Notes: generated by a model not told the origin, from the letters alone. Positions 7,752 to 17,692 are shown, counted from the stretch's first letter. The stretch: DNA of 64,000 nucleotides from AAA044-D11 sp009705075 (GCA_965268675.1 OZ254179.1:186001-250000), one strand, 5' to 3'. Translations and numbers: made by a program.

Positions 7752-10700
7752 TTGGCCGCATCGAAGTCAAAGTCATTTGCACCTGCTCGCGTTTCATTCG
7801 CAAAAATTCGTGAACCACTCGAAGTACCAAACTTATTATCACTACAGCTAGACAGTGTTGATTGGTTACTTGGTAATGACGCGTGGCGTTCTCGTCTTGT
7901 TGTTGCTGAAAAGGCCGGTCGTGGTGAAGTACCAAAGACATCAGGATTAGAAGAGATCTTTGAGGAGATTTCTCCAATCGAAGATTTCCAAGGAACGATG
8001 AGTCTCTCATTTAGAGACCACCGCTTCGAACCACCTAAGTATTCAGTCGCCGAATGCAAAGAGCGCGACATCACTTACTCTGCACCGCTATTCGTAACTG
8101 CAGAATTCACTAATAACATCACTGGTGAAATTAAGTCTCAGACTGTTTTCATGGGCGACTTCCCATTGATGACACCTCGCGGAACTTTCGTAATTAACGG
8201 AACCGAGCGCGTTGTTGTTTCACAGATTGTTCGTTCACCTGGTGTTTATTTTGAACGCACGATTGAGAAGAGTTCAGATAAAGATATTTTGACTGCGAAG
8301 ATTATTCCAAGCCGTGGTGCTTGGTTAGAATTCGAAGTTGATAAGAAGGATCTGGTTGGCGTACGTATCGATCGTAAGCGTAAGCAATCAGTAACAATTT
8401 TCTTGAAGGCACTTGGTTGGTCAGAGGAACAAATCCTTGAACAATTTGGTGAATTCGAATCTATTCGCGCAACTCTTGAAAAAGATAACGTGAATACCCA
8501 AGATGAAGCGCTGCTTGATATCTATCGCAAGCTTCGTCCAGGTGAGCCTCCAACAAAGGAAGCTGCACAAGGACTTATCGAAAACTTGTACTTCAATCCA
8601 AAGCGTTATGACCTTGCAAAGGTTGGTCGCTTTAAGGTTAATAAGAAGCTTGGCCTTGAACTAGATCTTTCAAAGGGCTTGCTAAATATTGAAGATATCG
8701 TCGCAACAATCCGCTACCTAGTCTCACTTCATAAGGGCGATGCGCTTATGGAATACGGCAAGCAAGTACGTGTTGAAACTGACGACATTGATCACTTCGG
8801 TAACCGTCGCCTTCGCACAGTTGGTGAATTGATTCAAAACCAAGTTCGTACTGGTCTATCCCGTATGGAACGCGTGGTTCGTGAACGTATGACAACACAA
8901 GATGTTGAAGCGATTACGCCACAAACTTTGATCAACATCCGTCCAGTTGTTGCATCTATCAAAGAGTTCTTCGGAACATCACAACTTTCACAATTCATGG
9001 ACCAGACAAATCCACTTTCTGGAATGACACACAAGCGTCGTCTTTCAGCACTTGGACCCGGCGGTCTTTCACGTGAACGCGCAGGCTTCGAAGTTCGAGA
9101 TGTTCACCCATCTCACTACGGACGTATGTGCCCAATTGAAACTCCTGAAGGTCCAAACATTGGACTTATCGGATCACTTGCAACATATGCCCGCGTAACT
9201 CCATTTGGATTTATCGAAACTCCTTACCGCAAAGTTCTAAAAGGTAAGGTCACGGATCAAATTGATTACTTAACAGCTGATGAAGAAGATGAGCACGTAA
9301 TTGCGCAAGCAAATGCACCGCTTACTGCAGATTCACACTTTGCTGAACCTCGCGTACTTGTACGTCGTCGCGGTGGCGAAGTTGAATTTATTCATGCTGA
9401 TGAAGTTGATTACATGGATGTTTCACCGCGTCAGATGGTTTCTGTTGCAACAGCAATGATTCCATTCCTTGAGCACGACGATGCGAACCGCGCATTGATG
9501 GGTTCAAACATGATGCGTCAAGCAGTTCCACTAATTCGCGCAGAAGCGCCATTTGTTGGTACCGGTATGGAATTCCGCGCAGCTGTTGATGCTGGCGATG
9601 TTCTACTTGCTCGCAACTCTGGTGTTGTCACTGAAGTAACTGCAGATGAAGTAACTGTCATGAATGATGATGGAACTACAGAGCATTACTTCCTAGAGAA
9701 GTTCACTCGCTCAAACCAAGGCACTAGCCGCAATCAGAAGGTTATTGTCGCGCAGGGCGATCGCATTGAAACTGGCAAGGTAATTGCTGATGGACCATCA
9801 ACCGAAAAGGGTGAGATGGCTCTAGGTAAGAACCTACTTGTGGCATTTATGTCATGGGAAGGCCACAACTACGAAGATGCAATTATTCTTTCGCAACGTC
9901 TCGTGCAAGATGATGTACTTACTTCAATTCATATTGAAGAGTACGAAGTTGATGCGCGCGATACCAAGCTTGGACCTGAGGAAATCACTCGTGATATCCC
10001 TAACGTGAGCGAAGAAGTTCTTGCTGATCTAGATGATCGCGGAATTATTCGTATCGGTGCTGAAGTTGTTCCTGGCGACATTCTTGTCGGAAAGGTAACT
10101 CCTAAGGGTGAAACTGAACTCACACCAGAAGAGCGTCTGCTCCGTGCAATCTTCGGTGAGAAGGCTCGTGAAGTTCGCGATACCTCACTTAAAGTTCCAC
10201 ACGGTGAATCAGGAAAAGTTATCGATGTTCGCATTCAAACTGCAGAAGATGGCTATGAACTTCCTGCCGGCGTAAATCAAATCGTTCGCGTATTTGTTGC
10301 GCAGAAGCGAAAGATTCAAGACGGTGACAAGCTTGCTGGTCGCCACGGTAACAAGGGTGTTATTTCAAAGATTCTTCCAGTGGAAGATATGCCATTCCTT
10401 GAAGATGGAACTCCTGTTGACGTTGTCTTGAACCCACTTGGTGTTCCTGGACGTATGAACGTCGGTCAGATTCTAGAAACTCACTTAGGTTGGGTTGCTA
10501 AATCTGGTTGGAAGCTAGAAGGCAACGAGACTTGGCAGAAGGATCTTCGCGAACATGGTTTCGCTGATGCTCCTGCAAATTCAAAGGTTGCAACTCCAGT
10601 ATTTGATGGTGCAAAGGAAGAAGAACTTATTGGTCTTCTCTCTTCAACACTTCCTAACAAGGATGGAATGCGCTTAGTTGGCGGAAACGGAAAGGCTCGT

Positions 10701-11204
10701 CTATTCGACGGTCGTACCGGAGAGCCATACAAGGAAGAGATCACAGTTGGTTACATGTATATCTTGAAGCTTCACCACTTGGTGGACGACAAGATTCACG
10801 CACGTTCAACTGGACCTTACTCAATGATTACGCAACAACCACTTGGCGGAAAAGCACAATTCGGTGGTCAGCGCTTTGGTGAGATGGAAGTTTGGGCACT
10901 TGAAGCTTACGGCGCCGCTTACACACTCCAGGAGTTGCTAACTATTAAGTCCGATGACGTTCTTGGTCGCGTAAAACTTTACGAAGCCATTGTTAAGGGC
11001 GAGAACATTCCAGAACCAGGTATCCCAGAATCATTCAAGGTACTTGTTAAGGAAATGCAATCACTTTGTCTAAATGTGGAAGTTCTATCTTCTGAAGGTG
11101 TAGCGATTGAAATGCGCGATACCGATGAAGAAGTTTTCCGTGCCGCCGAAGAACTTGGAATCAACTTGTCACGAGTTGAACCTTCAAGTGTCGAAGAAGT
11201 TTAA
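7752..11204 (+). CDS. rpoB: DNA-directed RNA polymerase beta subunit
   Basis: RpoB forms one half of the polymerase active-site cleft and is the rifamycin target. The 1150-residue protein starts at a TTG preceded by GGAGG; the MAASK start is like that of Streptomyces RpoB. The rifampicin region (about residues 408-433) has the sensitive-type Asp, His and Ser residues, but carries Thr419 where E. coli has Asn518. RDVHPSHYGRMCPIETPEGPNIGLI and the C-terminal GGQRFGEMEVWALEAYGAA match the family closely. The gene is followed 15 bases later by rpoC. Confidence 0.98.
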   Translation: MAASKSKSFAPARVSFAKIREPLEVPNLLSLQLDSVDWLLGNDAWRSRLVVAEKAGRGEVPKTSGLEEIFEEISPIEDFQGTMSLSFRDHRFEPPKYSVAECKERDITYSAPLFVTAEFTNNITGEIKSQTVFMGDFPLMTPRGTFVINGTERVVVSQIVRSPGVYFERTIEKSSDKDILTAKIIPSRGAWLEFEVDKKDLVGVRIDRKRKQSVTIFLKALGWSEEQILEQFGEFESIRATLEKDNVNTQDEALLDIYRKLRPGEPPTKEAAQGLIENLYFNPKRYDLAKVGRFKVNKKLGLELDLSKGLLNIEDIVATIRYLVSLHKGDALMEYGKQVRVETDDIDHFGNRRLRTVGELIQNQVRTGLSRMERVVRERMTTQDVEAITPQTLINIRPVVASIKEFFGTSQLSQFMDQTNPLSGMTHKRRLSALGPGGLSRERAGFEVRDVHPSHYGRMCPIETPEGPNIGLIGSLATYARVTPFGFIETPYRKVLKGKVTDQIDYLTADEEDEHVIAQANAPLTADSHFAEPRVLVRRRGGEVEFIHADEVDYMDVSPRQMVSVATAMIPFLEHDDANRALMGSNMMRQAVPLIRAEAPFVGTGMEFRAAVDAGDVLLARNSGVVTEVTADEVTVMNDDGTTEHYFLEKFTRSNQGTSRNQKVIVAQGDRIETGKVIADGPSTEKGEMALGKNLLVAFMSWEGHNYEDAIILSQRLVQDDVLTSIHIEEYEVDARDTKLGPEEITRDIPNVSEEVLADLDDRGIIRIGAEVVPGDILVGKVTPKGETELTPEERLLRAIFGEKAREVRDTSLKVPHGESGKVIDVRIQTAEDGYELPAGVNQIVRVFVAQKRKIQDGDKLAGRHGNKGVISKILPVEDMPFLEDGTPVDVVLNPLGVPGRMNVGQILETHLGWVAKSGWKLEGNETWQKDLREHGFADAPANSKVATPVFDGAKEEELIGLLSSTLPNKDGMRLVGGNGKARLFDGRTGEPYKEEITVGYMYILKLHHLVDDKIHARSTGPYSMITQQPLGGKAQFGGQRFGEMEVWALEAYGAAYTLQELLTIKSDDVLGRVKLYEAIVKGENIPEPGIPESFKVLVKEMQSLCLNVEVLSSEGVAIEMRDTDEEVFRAAEELGINLSRVEPSSVEEV

Positions 11205-11219
11205 GGAGAGGGATAAAAA

Positions 11220-14200
11220 ATGTTAGATGTTAACTTTTTTGATGAACTACGAATTGGCTTAGCTTCGACTGACAATATTCGTGAGTGGTCTTTTGGTGAA
11301 GTAAAGAAGCCAGAGACCATCAACTACCGCACACTCAAGCCAGAGAAGGACGGACTCTTCGACGAGAAGATCTTCGGACCTACTCGTGACTGGGAATGTT
11401 ATTGCGGTAAGTACAAGCGCGTTCGTTTCAAGGGAATTATCTGCGAGCGTTGCGGTGTTGAAGTTACTCGCGCAAAGGTTCGTCGTGAACGTATGGGTCA
11501 CATTGAACTTGCTGCACCTGTTACTCACATCTGGTACTTCAAGGGTGTTCCATCACGCCTTGGATACCTACTTGATCTTGCACCAAAGGATTTAGAGAAG
11601 GTTATTTACTTCGCTGCTTACATGATCACAGAAGTTGATACTGAAGCTCGCGAAGAAGATCTTCCTTCACTTGAGAAGCGCCTTGCTGCAGATAAGAAGA
11701 AAATTGAAACTCGTCGCGATGGCGATTTAGATGCCCGTCAGAAGAAGCTAGAAGCAGATACTGCTGAACTAGAAGCTGCCGGCGAAAAGGCTGATGTTAA
11801 GCGCAAGGTACGCGAAGCGGCAGAACGTGAATTGAAAGCAATTCGCGATAAGTCACAACGCGAACTCGATCGCCTAGATGCAGTCTGGTCACGCTTTAAG
11901 AATCTTAAGGTTCAAGATCTCGAGGGTGATGAATCCTTGTACCGCGAACTTACAGATCGCTTCGGCGTTTACTTCAAGGGTTCAATGGGCGCAGCTGCAA
12001 TTAAGCGTCGCTTAGAGACCTTTGATTTACAAGCTGAGTACACAATGCTTACCGAGCTTGCCCAAACCGGCAAGGGACAGAAGAAGACTCGCGCAATTAA
12101 GCGTTTGAAAGTTGTCTCTTCATTCCTAAATACTCGCAACCACCCGGCATCAATGGTTCTAGATTGCGTTCCAGTTATTCCACCAGATCTACGTCCGATG
12201 GTTCAACTAGATGGTGGTCGCTTTGCGACTTCAGATCTAAATGATCTATACCGTCGCGTTATCAACCGTAACAATCGTCTGAAGCGTCTTGCAGATCTTG
12301 GTGCTCCAGAAATTATCGTTAATAACGAAAAGCGTATGTTGCAAGAAGCAGTAGATGCGCTATTTGATAACGGTCGTCGTGGTCGTCCAGTTACTGGCCC
12401 AGGAAACCGCCCACTCAAATCACTTTCAGACATGCTTAAGGGTAAGCAAGGACGTTTCCGTCAGAACTTGCTCGGAAAGCGCGTTGATTATTCTGGTCGT
12501 TCAGTAATCGTTGTTGGTCCACAACTTAAGTTGCACCAATGCGGTCTACCAAAGCAGATGGCACTTGAACTCTTCAAGCCATTCGTGATGAAGCGCCTGG
12601 TTGATCTCAATCATGCACAGAACATCAAATCCGCAAAGCGAATGGTCGAGCGTGCTCGCCCAGTTGTGTGGGATGTTTTGGAAGAAGTTATTGCAGAGCA
12701 TCCAGTTCTTCTAAACCGTGCACCAACACTGCACCGTCTAGGTATTCAAGCTTTCGAACCACAATTGGTTGAAGGTAAAGCTATTCAAATTCACCCACTT
12801 GTTTGTACTGCATTCAACGCAGACTTCGACGGTGACCAGATGGCAGTTCACTTACCTCTGTCAGCAGAAGCACAAGCAGAAGCTCGTGTCCTTATGCTTT
12901 CAAGTAACAATATTTTGTCACCTGCATCAGGTCGACCAATTACATCTCCTACTCAGGACATGGTTCTTGGTCTTTACTTCCTGACATCACTTCGTGAGAA
13001 CGAAGTTGGTGAAGGTCATGCCTTCGGTTCAATCGCCGAAGCGCTAATGGCATATGACCGCGGCACTCTAACAATGCAAGCCAAAATCAAAATTCGTATC
13101 ACTCACAGCGGAAGCACTGAAGTTCGTGAGACCACACTTGGTCGCGCACTCTTCAATGAAATTTTGCCAGAGGGTTACAAGTTTGTTGATTACGATGTAA
13201 CTAAGAAACTGCTTGGCCAAATCGTTGATGATCTTGCTGAAGGTTTTGCCAAGGTAACAGTTGCGCAGACACTAGATGCACTCAAATCACTTGGTTTCTA
13301 CTGGGCAACACGCGCTGGTATCACCATCGCTATTGAAGATGTTGTAACACCTGCCAAGAAGCAAGAAATCTTGGATGGTTATGAAATTAAGGCAGAGAAG
13401 GTTCAGAGCCAATATGAAAAGGGTCTGATTACCGATGATGAGCGTCGTCAAGAACTCATTGAAATTTGGACTAATGCAACAACGGATGTTGCAAAGGCGA
13501 TGGAAGATAACTTCCCAAAGACCAACCCAGTTTGGATGATGGTCTATTCCGGTGCACGTGGAAACATGATGCAAGTTCGTCAGATCGCAGGTATGCGTGG
13601 TCTGGTAGCGAATCCGAAGGGCGAAATTATTCCGCGTCCGATTAAGTCAAACTTCCGTGAAGGTCTCTCAGTTCTTGAGTACTTCATTGCAACTCACGGT
13701 GCTCGTAAGGGTCTTGCAGATACTGCGCTTCGTACCGCTGACTCTGGTTACCTAACTCGTCGTCTCTGTGACGTTGCACAAGATGTAATCATTCGTGAAG
13801 AGGATTGCGGTACTGATCGCGGTCTGACTCTAAAGATTGCAGCACTTGATTCAACTGGCGCACTTGTTCGTGATGACCATGTTGAAACTTCAATGTTTGG
13901 CCGTAACTTGGCAGAAGATGCAGTTCAAAACGGCAAGGTAATTCTTAGCGCAGGAACAGATCTTGGCGATAAGAACATCAACACCCTTGTTGAGGCTGGT
14001 ATCGCTGAAGTTAAGATTCGTTCAGTTCTAACTTGCGATAGCAAGGTCGGACAATGTGCGATGTGCTACGGCCGCTCAATGGCATCTGGCAAGTTAGTAG
14101 ATGTCGGCGAAGCTGTTGGAATTATTGCTGCTCAATCAATTGGTGAGCCAGGAACCCAGCTAACAATGCGTACCTTCCACACCGGAGGTATTGCAGGAGA

Positions 14201-15035
14201 TGACATCACACACGGTCTACCTCGTATTGTTGAACTCTTCGAAGCGCGTACACCTAAGGGTGTTGCGCCAATCGCAGAAACAGCTGGCGTCGTTAGCTTC
14301 CTTGAAGATGCAAAGGGCAAGAAGATCATCGTTACGCCAGAAGATGGCAGCGAAGCGATTGCTTACCCAATCACACGTCGTCAAAAGCTAAAGGTTGAAG
14401 ATGGCATGCGCGTTAGCGTTGGCCAACAGATGGTTGTTGGTGCGATTGATCCGAAGCAAGTTCTTCGTATCCTTGGCCCACGTCAAACTCAGGTCCACTT
14501 AGTGAATGAAATCCAAGAGGTTTACCGTTCCCAAGGTGTATCAATTCACGATAAGCACATTGAAATTATCGTTCGCCAAATGTTGAAGCGCATTACTGTG
14601 CTTGAACCAGGCGATGCTGATCTTCTTCCAGGTGAACTCGTAGAACGTGGTCGTTTCGAAACTGAGAACCGTCGCGTTGTATCAACTGGTGGCAAGGCTG
14701 CATCTGGTCGCCCAGAACTTATGGGTATTACTAAGGCATCACTTGCAACTGAATCATGGTTGTCAGCCGCTTCATTCCAAGAGACCACAAAGGTTTTGAC
14801 AGATGCTGCGTTATCCGAGAAGAGCGATCCATTGCTTGGACTTAAGGAGAACGTAATCATCGGTAAGTTGATTCCAGCTGGTACTGGTCTTGCTCGTTAC
14901 CGCAACGTACGAGTTGAGCCAACAGAAGAAGCAAAGGCCGCGGTCTACGCTGCTTATGATGAATATGACTTCACACCATTTGAATCACAAGGTTCAGGTG
15001 AAGCAGTCCGTTTGGATGAGTTCGAAACTCGCTAA
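11220..15035 (+). CDS. rpoC: DNA-directed RNA polymerase beta' subunit
   Basis: RpoC carries the catalytic magnesium site of RNA polymerase. The 1271-residue protein has the N-terminal zinc ribbon (CYCGKYKRVRFKGIICERC), the catalytic loop NADFDGDQMAVH (Asp residues in 533-539), and the second zinc cluster around CDSKVGQCAMC. The bridge-helix and trigger-loop regions are also present, including GEPGTQLTMRTFHTGG. Length is within the actinobacterial range. It is cotranscribed with rpoB and ends at a strong hairpin terminator. Confidence 0.98.
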   Translation: MLDVNFFDELRIGLASTDNIREWSFGEVKKPETINYRTLKPEKDGLFDEKIFGPTRDWECYCGKYKRVRFKGIICERCGVEVTRAKVRRERMGHIELAAPVTHIWYFKGVPSRLGYLLDLAPKDLEKVIYFAAYMITEVDTEAREEDLPSLEKRLAADKKKIETRRDGDLDARQKKLEADTAELEAAGEKADVKRKVREAAERELKAIRDKSQRELDRLDAVWSRFKNLKVQDLEGDESLYRELTDRFGVYFKGSMGAAAIKRRLETFDLQAEYTMLTELAQTGKGQKKTRAIKRLKVVSSFLNTRNHPASMVLDCVPVIPPDLRPMVQLDGGRFATSDLNDLYRRVINRNNRLKRLADLGAPEIIVNNEKRMLQEAVDALFDNGRRGRPVTGPGNRPLKSLSDMLKGKQGRFRQNLLGKRVDYSGRSVIVVGPQLKLHQCGLPKQMALELFKPFVMKRLVDLNHAQNIKSAKRMVERARPVVWDVLEEVIAEHPVLLNRAPTLHRLGIQAFEPQLVEGKAIQIHPLVCTAFNADFDGDQMAVHLPLSAEAQAEARVLMLSSNNILSPASGRPITSPTQDMVLGLYFLTSLRENEVGEGHAFGSIAEALMAYDRGTLTMQAKIKIRITHSGSTEVRETTLGRALFNEILPEGYKFVDYDVTKKLLGQIVDDLAEGFAKVTVAQTLDALKSLGFYWATRAGITIAIEDVVTPAKKQEILDGYEIKAEKVQSQYEKGLITDDERRQELIEIWTNATTDVAKAMEDNFPKTNPVWMMVYSGARGNMMQVRQIAGMRGLVANPKGEIIPRPIKSNFREGLSVLEYFIATHGARKGLADTALRTADSGYLTRRLCDVAQDVIIREEDCGTDRGLTLKIAALDSTGALVRDDHVETSMFGRNLAEDAVQNGKVILSAGTDLGDKNINTLVEAGIAEVKIRSVLTCDSKVGQCAMCYGRSMASGKLVDVGEAVGIIAAQSIGEPGTQLTMRTFHTGGIAGDDITHGLPRIVELFEARTPKGVAPIAETAGVVSFLEDAKGKKIIVTPEDGSEAIAYPITRRQKLKVEDGMRVSVGQQMVVGAIDPKQVLRILGPRQTQVHLVNEIQEVYRSQGVSIHDKHIEIIVRQMLKRITVLEPGDADLLPGELVERGRFETENRRVVSTGGKAASGRPELMGITKASLATESWLSAASFQETTKVLTDAALSEKSDPLLGLKENVIIGKLIPAGTGLARYRNVRVEPTEEAKAAVYAAYDEYDFTPFESQGSGEAVRLDEFETR

Positions 15036-15047
15036 CCAAATATATTA

Positions 15048-15081
15048 AAGGCCCTGGTGTTAATAGCACCGGGGCTTTTTT
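15048..15081. terminator. Terminator after rpoC, probably bidirectional
   Basis: GCCCTGGTG (15051-15059) pairs with CACCGGGGC (15067-15075) with one G-T wobble. A-rich sequence lies on one side and six or more T residues on the other. It overlaps the stop codon of the opposing gene at 15080, so the same hairpin could end both transcripts. Confidence 0.82.
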
Positions 15082-15853
15082 ATTTGTTCTCGGAATAACT
15101 CTCGCTCAAGTACATCAAACTTGAAATTTCATTAACCGCATCGCAGTCACCTTTATCTTCATAGATGCAATCCTGTGGCCCACTGACTGTTAAAACCGAA
15201 CTCTGATTACTCCACTTTTCATAGCCAAAATCGGGCGCTTCATTAGGATTGTAAATATCTTGCCAATCAGCGATATTCCATAAGTAATAATTGACTAGGC
15301 CAACCCATTCATCCTTACTTGTCTTATACATAAGTTGCGTAATTGTGATTGGTGAACGTCCCATAAAATCAAATTCACTTGGATCGGGTGAAGTTATTCG
15401 AAGTTTTGGTAGCAAGTGAAGCGGTAGTTGCGTGCTTACTGGAATTAAACTTAGCCCTTGTGAGTATGTGATCTTCTTGCAATCTGCGGCTTCGAGGTAC
15501 TTATACCCCTCTGAATCCAAGGTTTTCCCACTCTTGTTGAAAACAACCTCACGATCAGTTAGTTGGCCCTCTGAGTAAAAGCTATAGGTCGCAGTTAACT
15601 GATTATTAAGAAATTTTCCTTTAAAAGTTCCAAACGCGTTATCTTTTTGGAAGTGTTGTTGAATCAAATTTCCAGAAACACCAATTCCGTCTTGCTTAAC
15701 TATTTCAAGTAGCGCATTATCAGTAGAAACTTGAGCGTGATAACAGGGGGCAAGCGTTAGAGCCTTACTGCTATTTCGTGAAATAATTCCGCCACCCGAT
15801 GTTAATAAAACAAAAATTAAAATTCCAGAAACAACAATTAACGAACGTTTCAT
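15080..15853 (-). CDS. Hypothetical secreted or membrane-anchored protein
   Basis: I do not recognise this 257-residue protein. It starts with a hydrophobic segment (residues 4-24, SLIVVSGILIFVLLTSGGGII) after a short basic end, fitting a signal peptide or N-terminal anchor. The rest is polar and rich in Ser, Asp and Tyr, with cysteines in LAPCYHAQ, AADCKK and QDCIYEDKGDCD that could form disulfides outside the cell. The lipobox-like LAPC has Pro before Cys, so a lipoprotein is not supported. It overlaps the hemolysin III-like gene upstream by ATGA and is probably cotranscribed with it. Its function is unknown. Confidence 0.7.
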   Translation of the reverse strand: MKRSLIVVSGILIFVLLTSGGGIISRNSSKALTLAPCYHAQVSTDNALLEIVKQDGIGVSGNLIQQHFQKDNAFGTFKGKFLNNQLTATYSFYSEGQLTDREVVFNKSGKTLDSEGYKYLEAADCKKITYSQGLSLIPVSTQLPLHLLPKLRITSPDPSEFDFMGRSPITITQLMYKTSKDEWVGLVNYYLWNIADWQDIYNPNEAPDFGYEKWSNQSSVLTVSGPQDCIYEDKGDCDAVNEISSLMYLSESYSENK

Positions 15854-16509
15854 TTATTTAGATACACGACCAGAACGGCGCCGACGAAGTGTGAAACAAA
15901 AGCGGCGGCTGTAAGTGCATGAAATAGCTCATGAAAACCAAACCAGTTGATAGAAATATTCGGTTTCTTAATTGCATAAATAATTCCACCAGCGGTATAA
16001 AAAATTCCACCGAGTAGAACCAATAAGAAAACGGCGACGCCACCGTTCTGCCAAAAAGCTGGCAAGAAAAATACTGCGGCCCAGCCGAGTGCAATATATA
16101 AAGGGACATAAACCCAGCGCGGAGCACCGAGCCAGAGAATTCGAATAACGGCGGTCAAGATTGCCCCGCCCCAAACACAGGAGAGCAGGATGATTGCCTG
16201 GTTCTTATCTAATAGGTATACCGAGAACGGGGTATAGGTCCCGGCAATCAGAATCGGGATATTTGCGTGGTCGATCCGGCGCCAAAGTGCCCGATATTTC
16301 TCCTGCCATTTGACCCGATGGTAGAGCGCGCTGCAGGTAAAGAGGGTTACGGCCGTAAGAGTGAAGATTCCGAGGGTAATTCGACCTTGAAGGCGGTCGG
16401 CGGTTGTTATGAGGACCAGCCCAGCCACGAGCGAGACGGGGGACATCACCAGATGGATCAGCCCACGCCCCTTGGGCTTTGGAAGATGGACTTTTTCCGC
16501 CAATTTCAT
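15850..16509 (-). CDS. Hemolysin III / TrhA (YqfA, PAQR-like) family membrane protein
   Basis: This 219-residue protein has about seven predicted membrane helices and the conserved PAQR-type residues: SALYHR after helix 2, RIDHANIPILIAGTYTPF in the middle, and GFHELFHALTAAAF near the end. The Ser and three His residues are the metal-site residues of the superfamily. Bacterial members are linked to membrane homeostasis in some species; the hemolysin name is historical. The gene sits opposite to rpoC and rpsL on an accessory stretch and overlaps the downstream gene by 4 bases. Confidence 0.9.
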   Translation of the reverse strand: MKLAEKVHLPKPKGRGLIHLVMSPVSLVAGLVLITTADRLQGRITLGIFTLTAVTLFTCSALYHRVKWQEKYRALWRRIDHANIPILIAGTYTPFSVYLLDKNQAIILLSCVWGGAILTAVIRILWLGAPRWVYVPLYIALGWAAVFFLPAFWQNGGVAVFLLVLLGGIFYTAGGIIYAIKKPNISINWFGFHELFHALTAAAFVSHFVGAVLVVYLNK

Positions 16510-16602
16510 CCCCTAACCATAGGGCGATTCGGTCCAAAAGCCCTCGGCGTGTCGGATTTGGGATTTCCCCGCCTTTTTGAGGTCGGAGGAGTAAAACCCG
16601 TT

Positions 16603-16632
16603 TTGACCGTTCACGCTCGGCGAGGCTACTAT
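16603..16632 (+). promoter_or_regulatory. Probable promoter of the str operon
   Basis: TTGACC (16603-16608) and TACTAT (16627-16632) are 18 bases apart, about 170 bases before rpsL. The 16510-16802 gap between the divergent hemolysin III-like gene and rpsL has no supportable gene; small open frames there on both strands have no ribosomal or domain signature. Confidence 0.55.
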
Positions 16633-16802
16633 TCGCGTCTGCTCTTTTTTGAATTGAGCGCTTGTAACCGTGTGCAATAACTTGAAAAAGTAATTGTCGA
16701 AATTTACGAAGTTGGGTCAACACACCCGACCGCGTGGGTCGAGAAACAAACGGAAATAAGTGCATAAAACAAAATTGAAACGCAGTAATGAACGGAGAAG
16801 AA

Positions 16803-17177
16803 GTGCCAACAATTCAGCAGCTGGTCCGCAAGGGTCGCGCAGAAAAGACAACTAAGACGAGCACGCCTGCACTAAAAGGCAGTCCGCAACGTCGTGGTGT
16901 TTGTACTCGTGTTTATACAACAACTCCTAAGAAGCCAAACTCTGCGCTTCGTAAAGTTGCACGTGTACGTCTAACAAGTGGCATGGAAGTAACTGCATAC
17001 ATTCCTGGTGAAGGACATAACTTGCAAGAGCACTCAATCGTTCTTGTTCGCGGTGGCCGTGTTAAAGATCTTCCAGGTGTTCGTTACAAAATCGTTCGTG
17101 GATCTCTAGATACCCAAGGTGTTAAAGATCGTAAGCAATCACGTAGCCGTTATGGTGCAAAGAGAGAGAAGAAGTAA
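16803..17177 (+). CDS. rpsL: 30S ribosomal protein S12
   Basis: S12 sits at the decoding centre and controls accuracy. The 124-residue protein starts at the GTG at 16803, which has GGAG five bases before it and gives the canonical PTIQQLVRKGR start; the ATG at 16788 would add five residues. The streptomycin-region lysines are present in TPKKPNSALRK and GRVKDLPGVRYK, so it looks like the sensitive form. It is first in the str operon and overlaps rpsG by one base. Confidence 0.97.
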   Translation: MPTIQQLVRKGRAEKTTKTSTPALKGSPQRRGVCTRVYTTTPKKPNSALRKVARVRLTSGMEVTAYIPGEGHNLQEHSIVLVRGGRVKDLPGVRYKIVRGSLDTQGVKDRKQSRSRYGAKREKK

Positions 17178-17650
17178 TGCCACGTAAAGGTCCCGTTACT
17201 AAGCGCCCAGTTGTTGCAGATCCTGTTTACAACTCACCTGTTGTTACTGCGCTAATTAATAAAATTTTATTGCACGGCAAGCGTTCTACTGCTGAAGCAA
17301 TCGTTTACCAAGCTCTTGAAGGTTGCCGCGAAAAGACTGGTGGAACTGACCCAGTAATCACGCTAAAGCGCGCCCTAGATAATATTCGTCCAACTCTTGA
17401 AGTTAAGTCTCGCCGCGTTGGTGGAGCTACTTACCAAGTACCAATGGAAGTAAAAGCTGGCCGTGCAACAACTCTCGCACTTCGTTGGGTAATTGATTAC
17501 TCACGTCAACGTCGCGAAAAGTCAATGGCAGAGCGTCTGCAAAATGAATTACTTGATGCATCAAATGGATTAGGCGCAGCAGTTAAGAAGCGCGAAGACA
17601 CTCACAAGATGGCAGAAGCTAACAAGGCTTTCGCTCACTACCGCTGGTAA
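17177..17650 (+). CDS. rpsG: 30S ribosomal protein S7
   Basis: S7 nucleates assembly of the 30S head and contacts E-site tRNA. The 157-residue protein has the usual start PRKGPVTKRPVVADPVYNS and the conserved GGATYQVPMEV segment, with normal length. It overlaps rpsL by the shared A of TAATG and lies 42 bases before fusA in the str operon. Confidence 0.98.
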   Translation: MPRKGPVTKRPVVADPVYNSPVVTALINKILLHGKRSTAEAIVYQALEGCREKTGGTDPVITLKRALDNIRPTLEVKSRRVGGATYQVPMEVKAGRATTLALRWVIDYSRQRREKSMAERLQNELLDASNGLGAAVKKREDTHKMAEANKAFAHYRW

Positions 17651-17692
17651 ATCCAGAAATTTATTTAAGAAACTAACAAGGAGACTCGAAAA

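Noticed and set aside
7616..8074. 152-codon minus-strand frame over the rpoB start
   Set aside because: It is a shadow of rpoB, contains the rpoB promoter region, and has no family features.
15080..15853. Lipoprotein assignment from LAPC near residue 37
   Set aside because: Pro directly before Cys does not fit a lipobox, and the position is late for a signal peptide.
16267..16680. 137-codon open frame on the plus strand in the same region
   Set aside because: It is antisense to the hemolysin III-like gene, has no recognisable domain, and covers the str promoter.
16205..16765. 186-codon open frame on the minus strand across the hemolysin III-like gene and the str promoter gap
   Set aside because: It overlaps a well-supported gene in another frame, has an Arg/Pro-rich shadow composition and no ribosome site.
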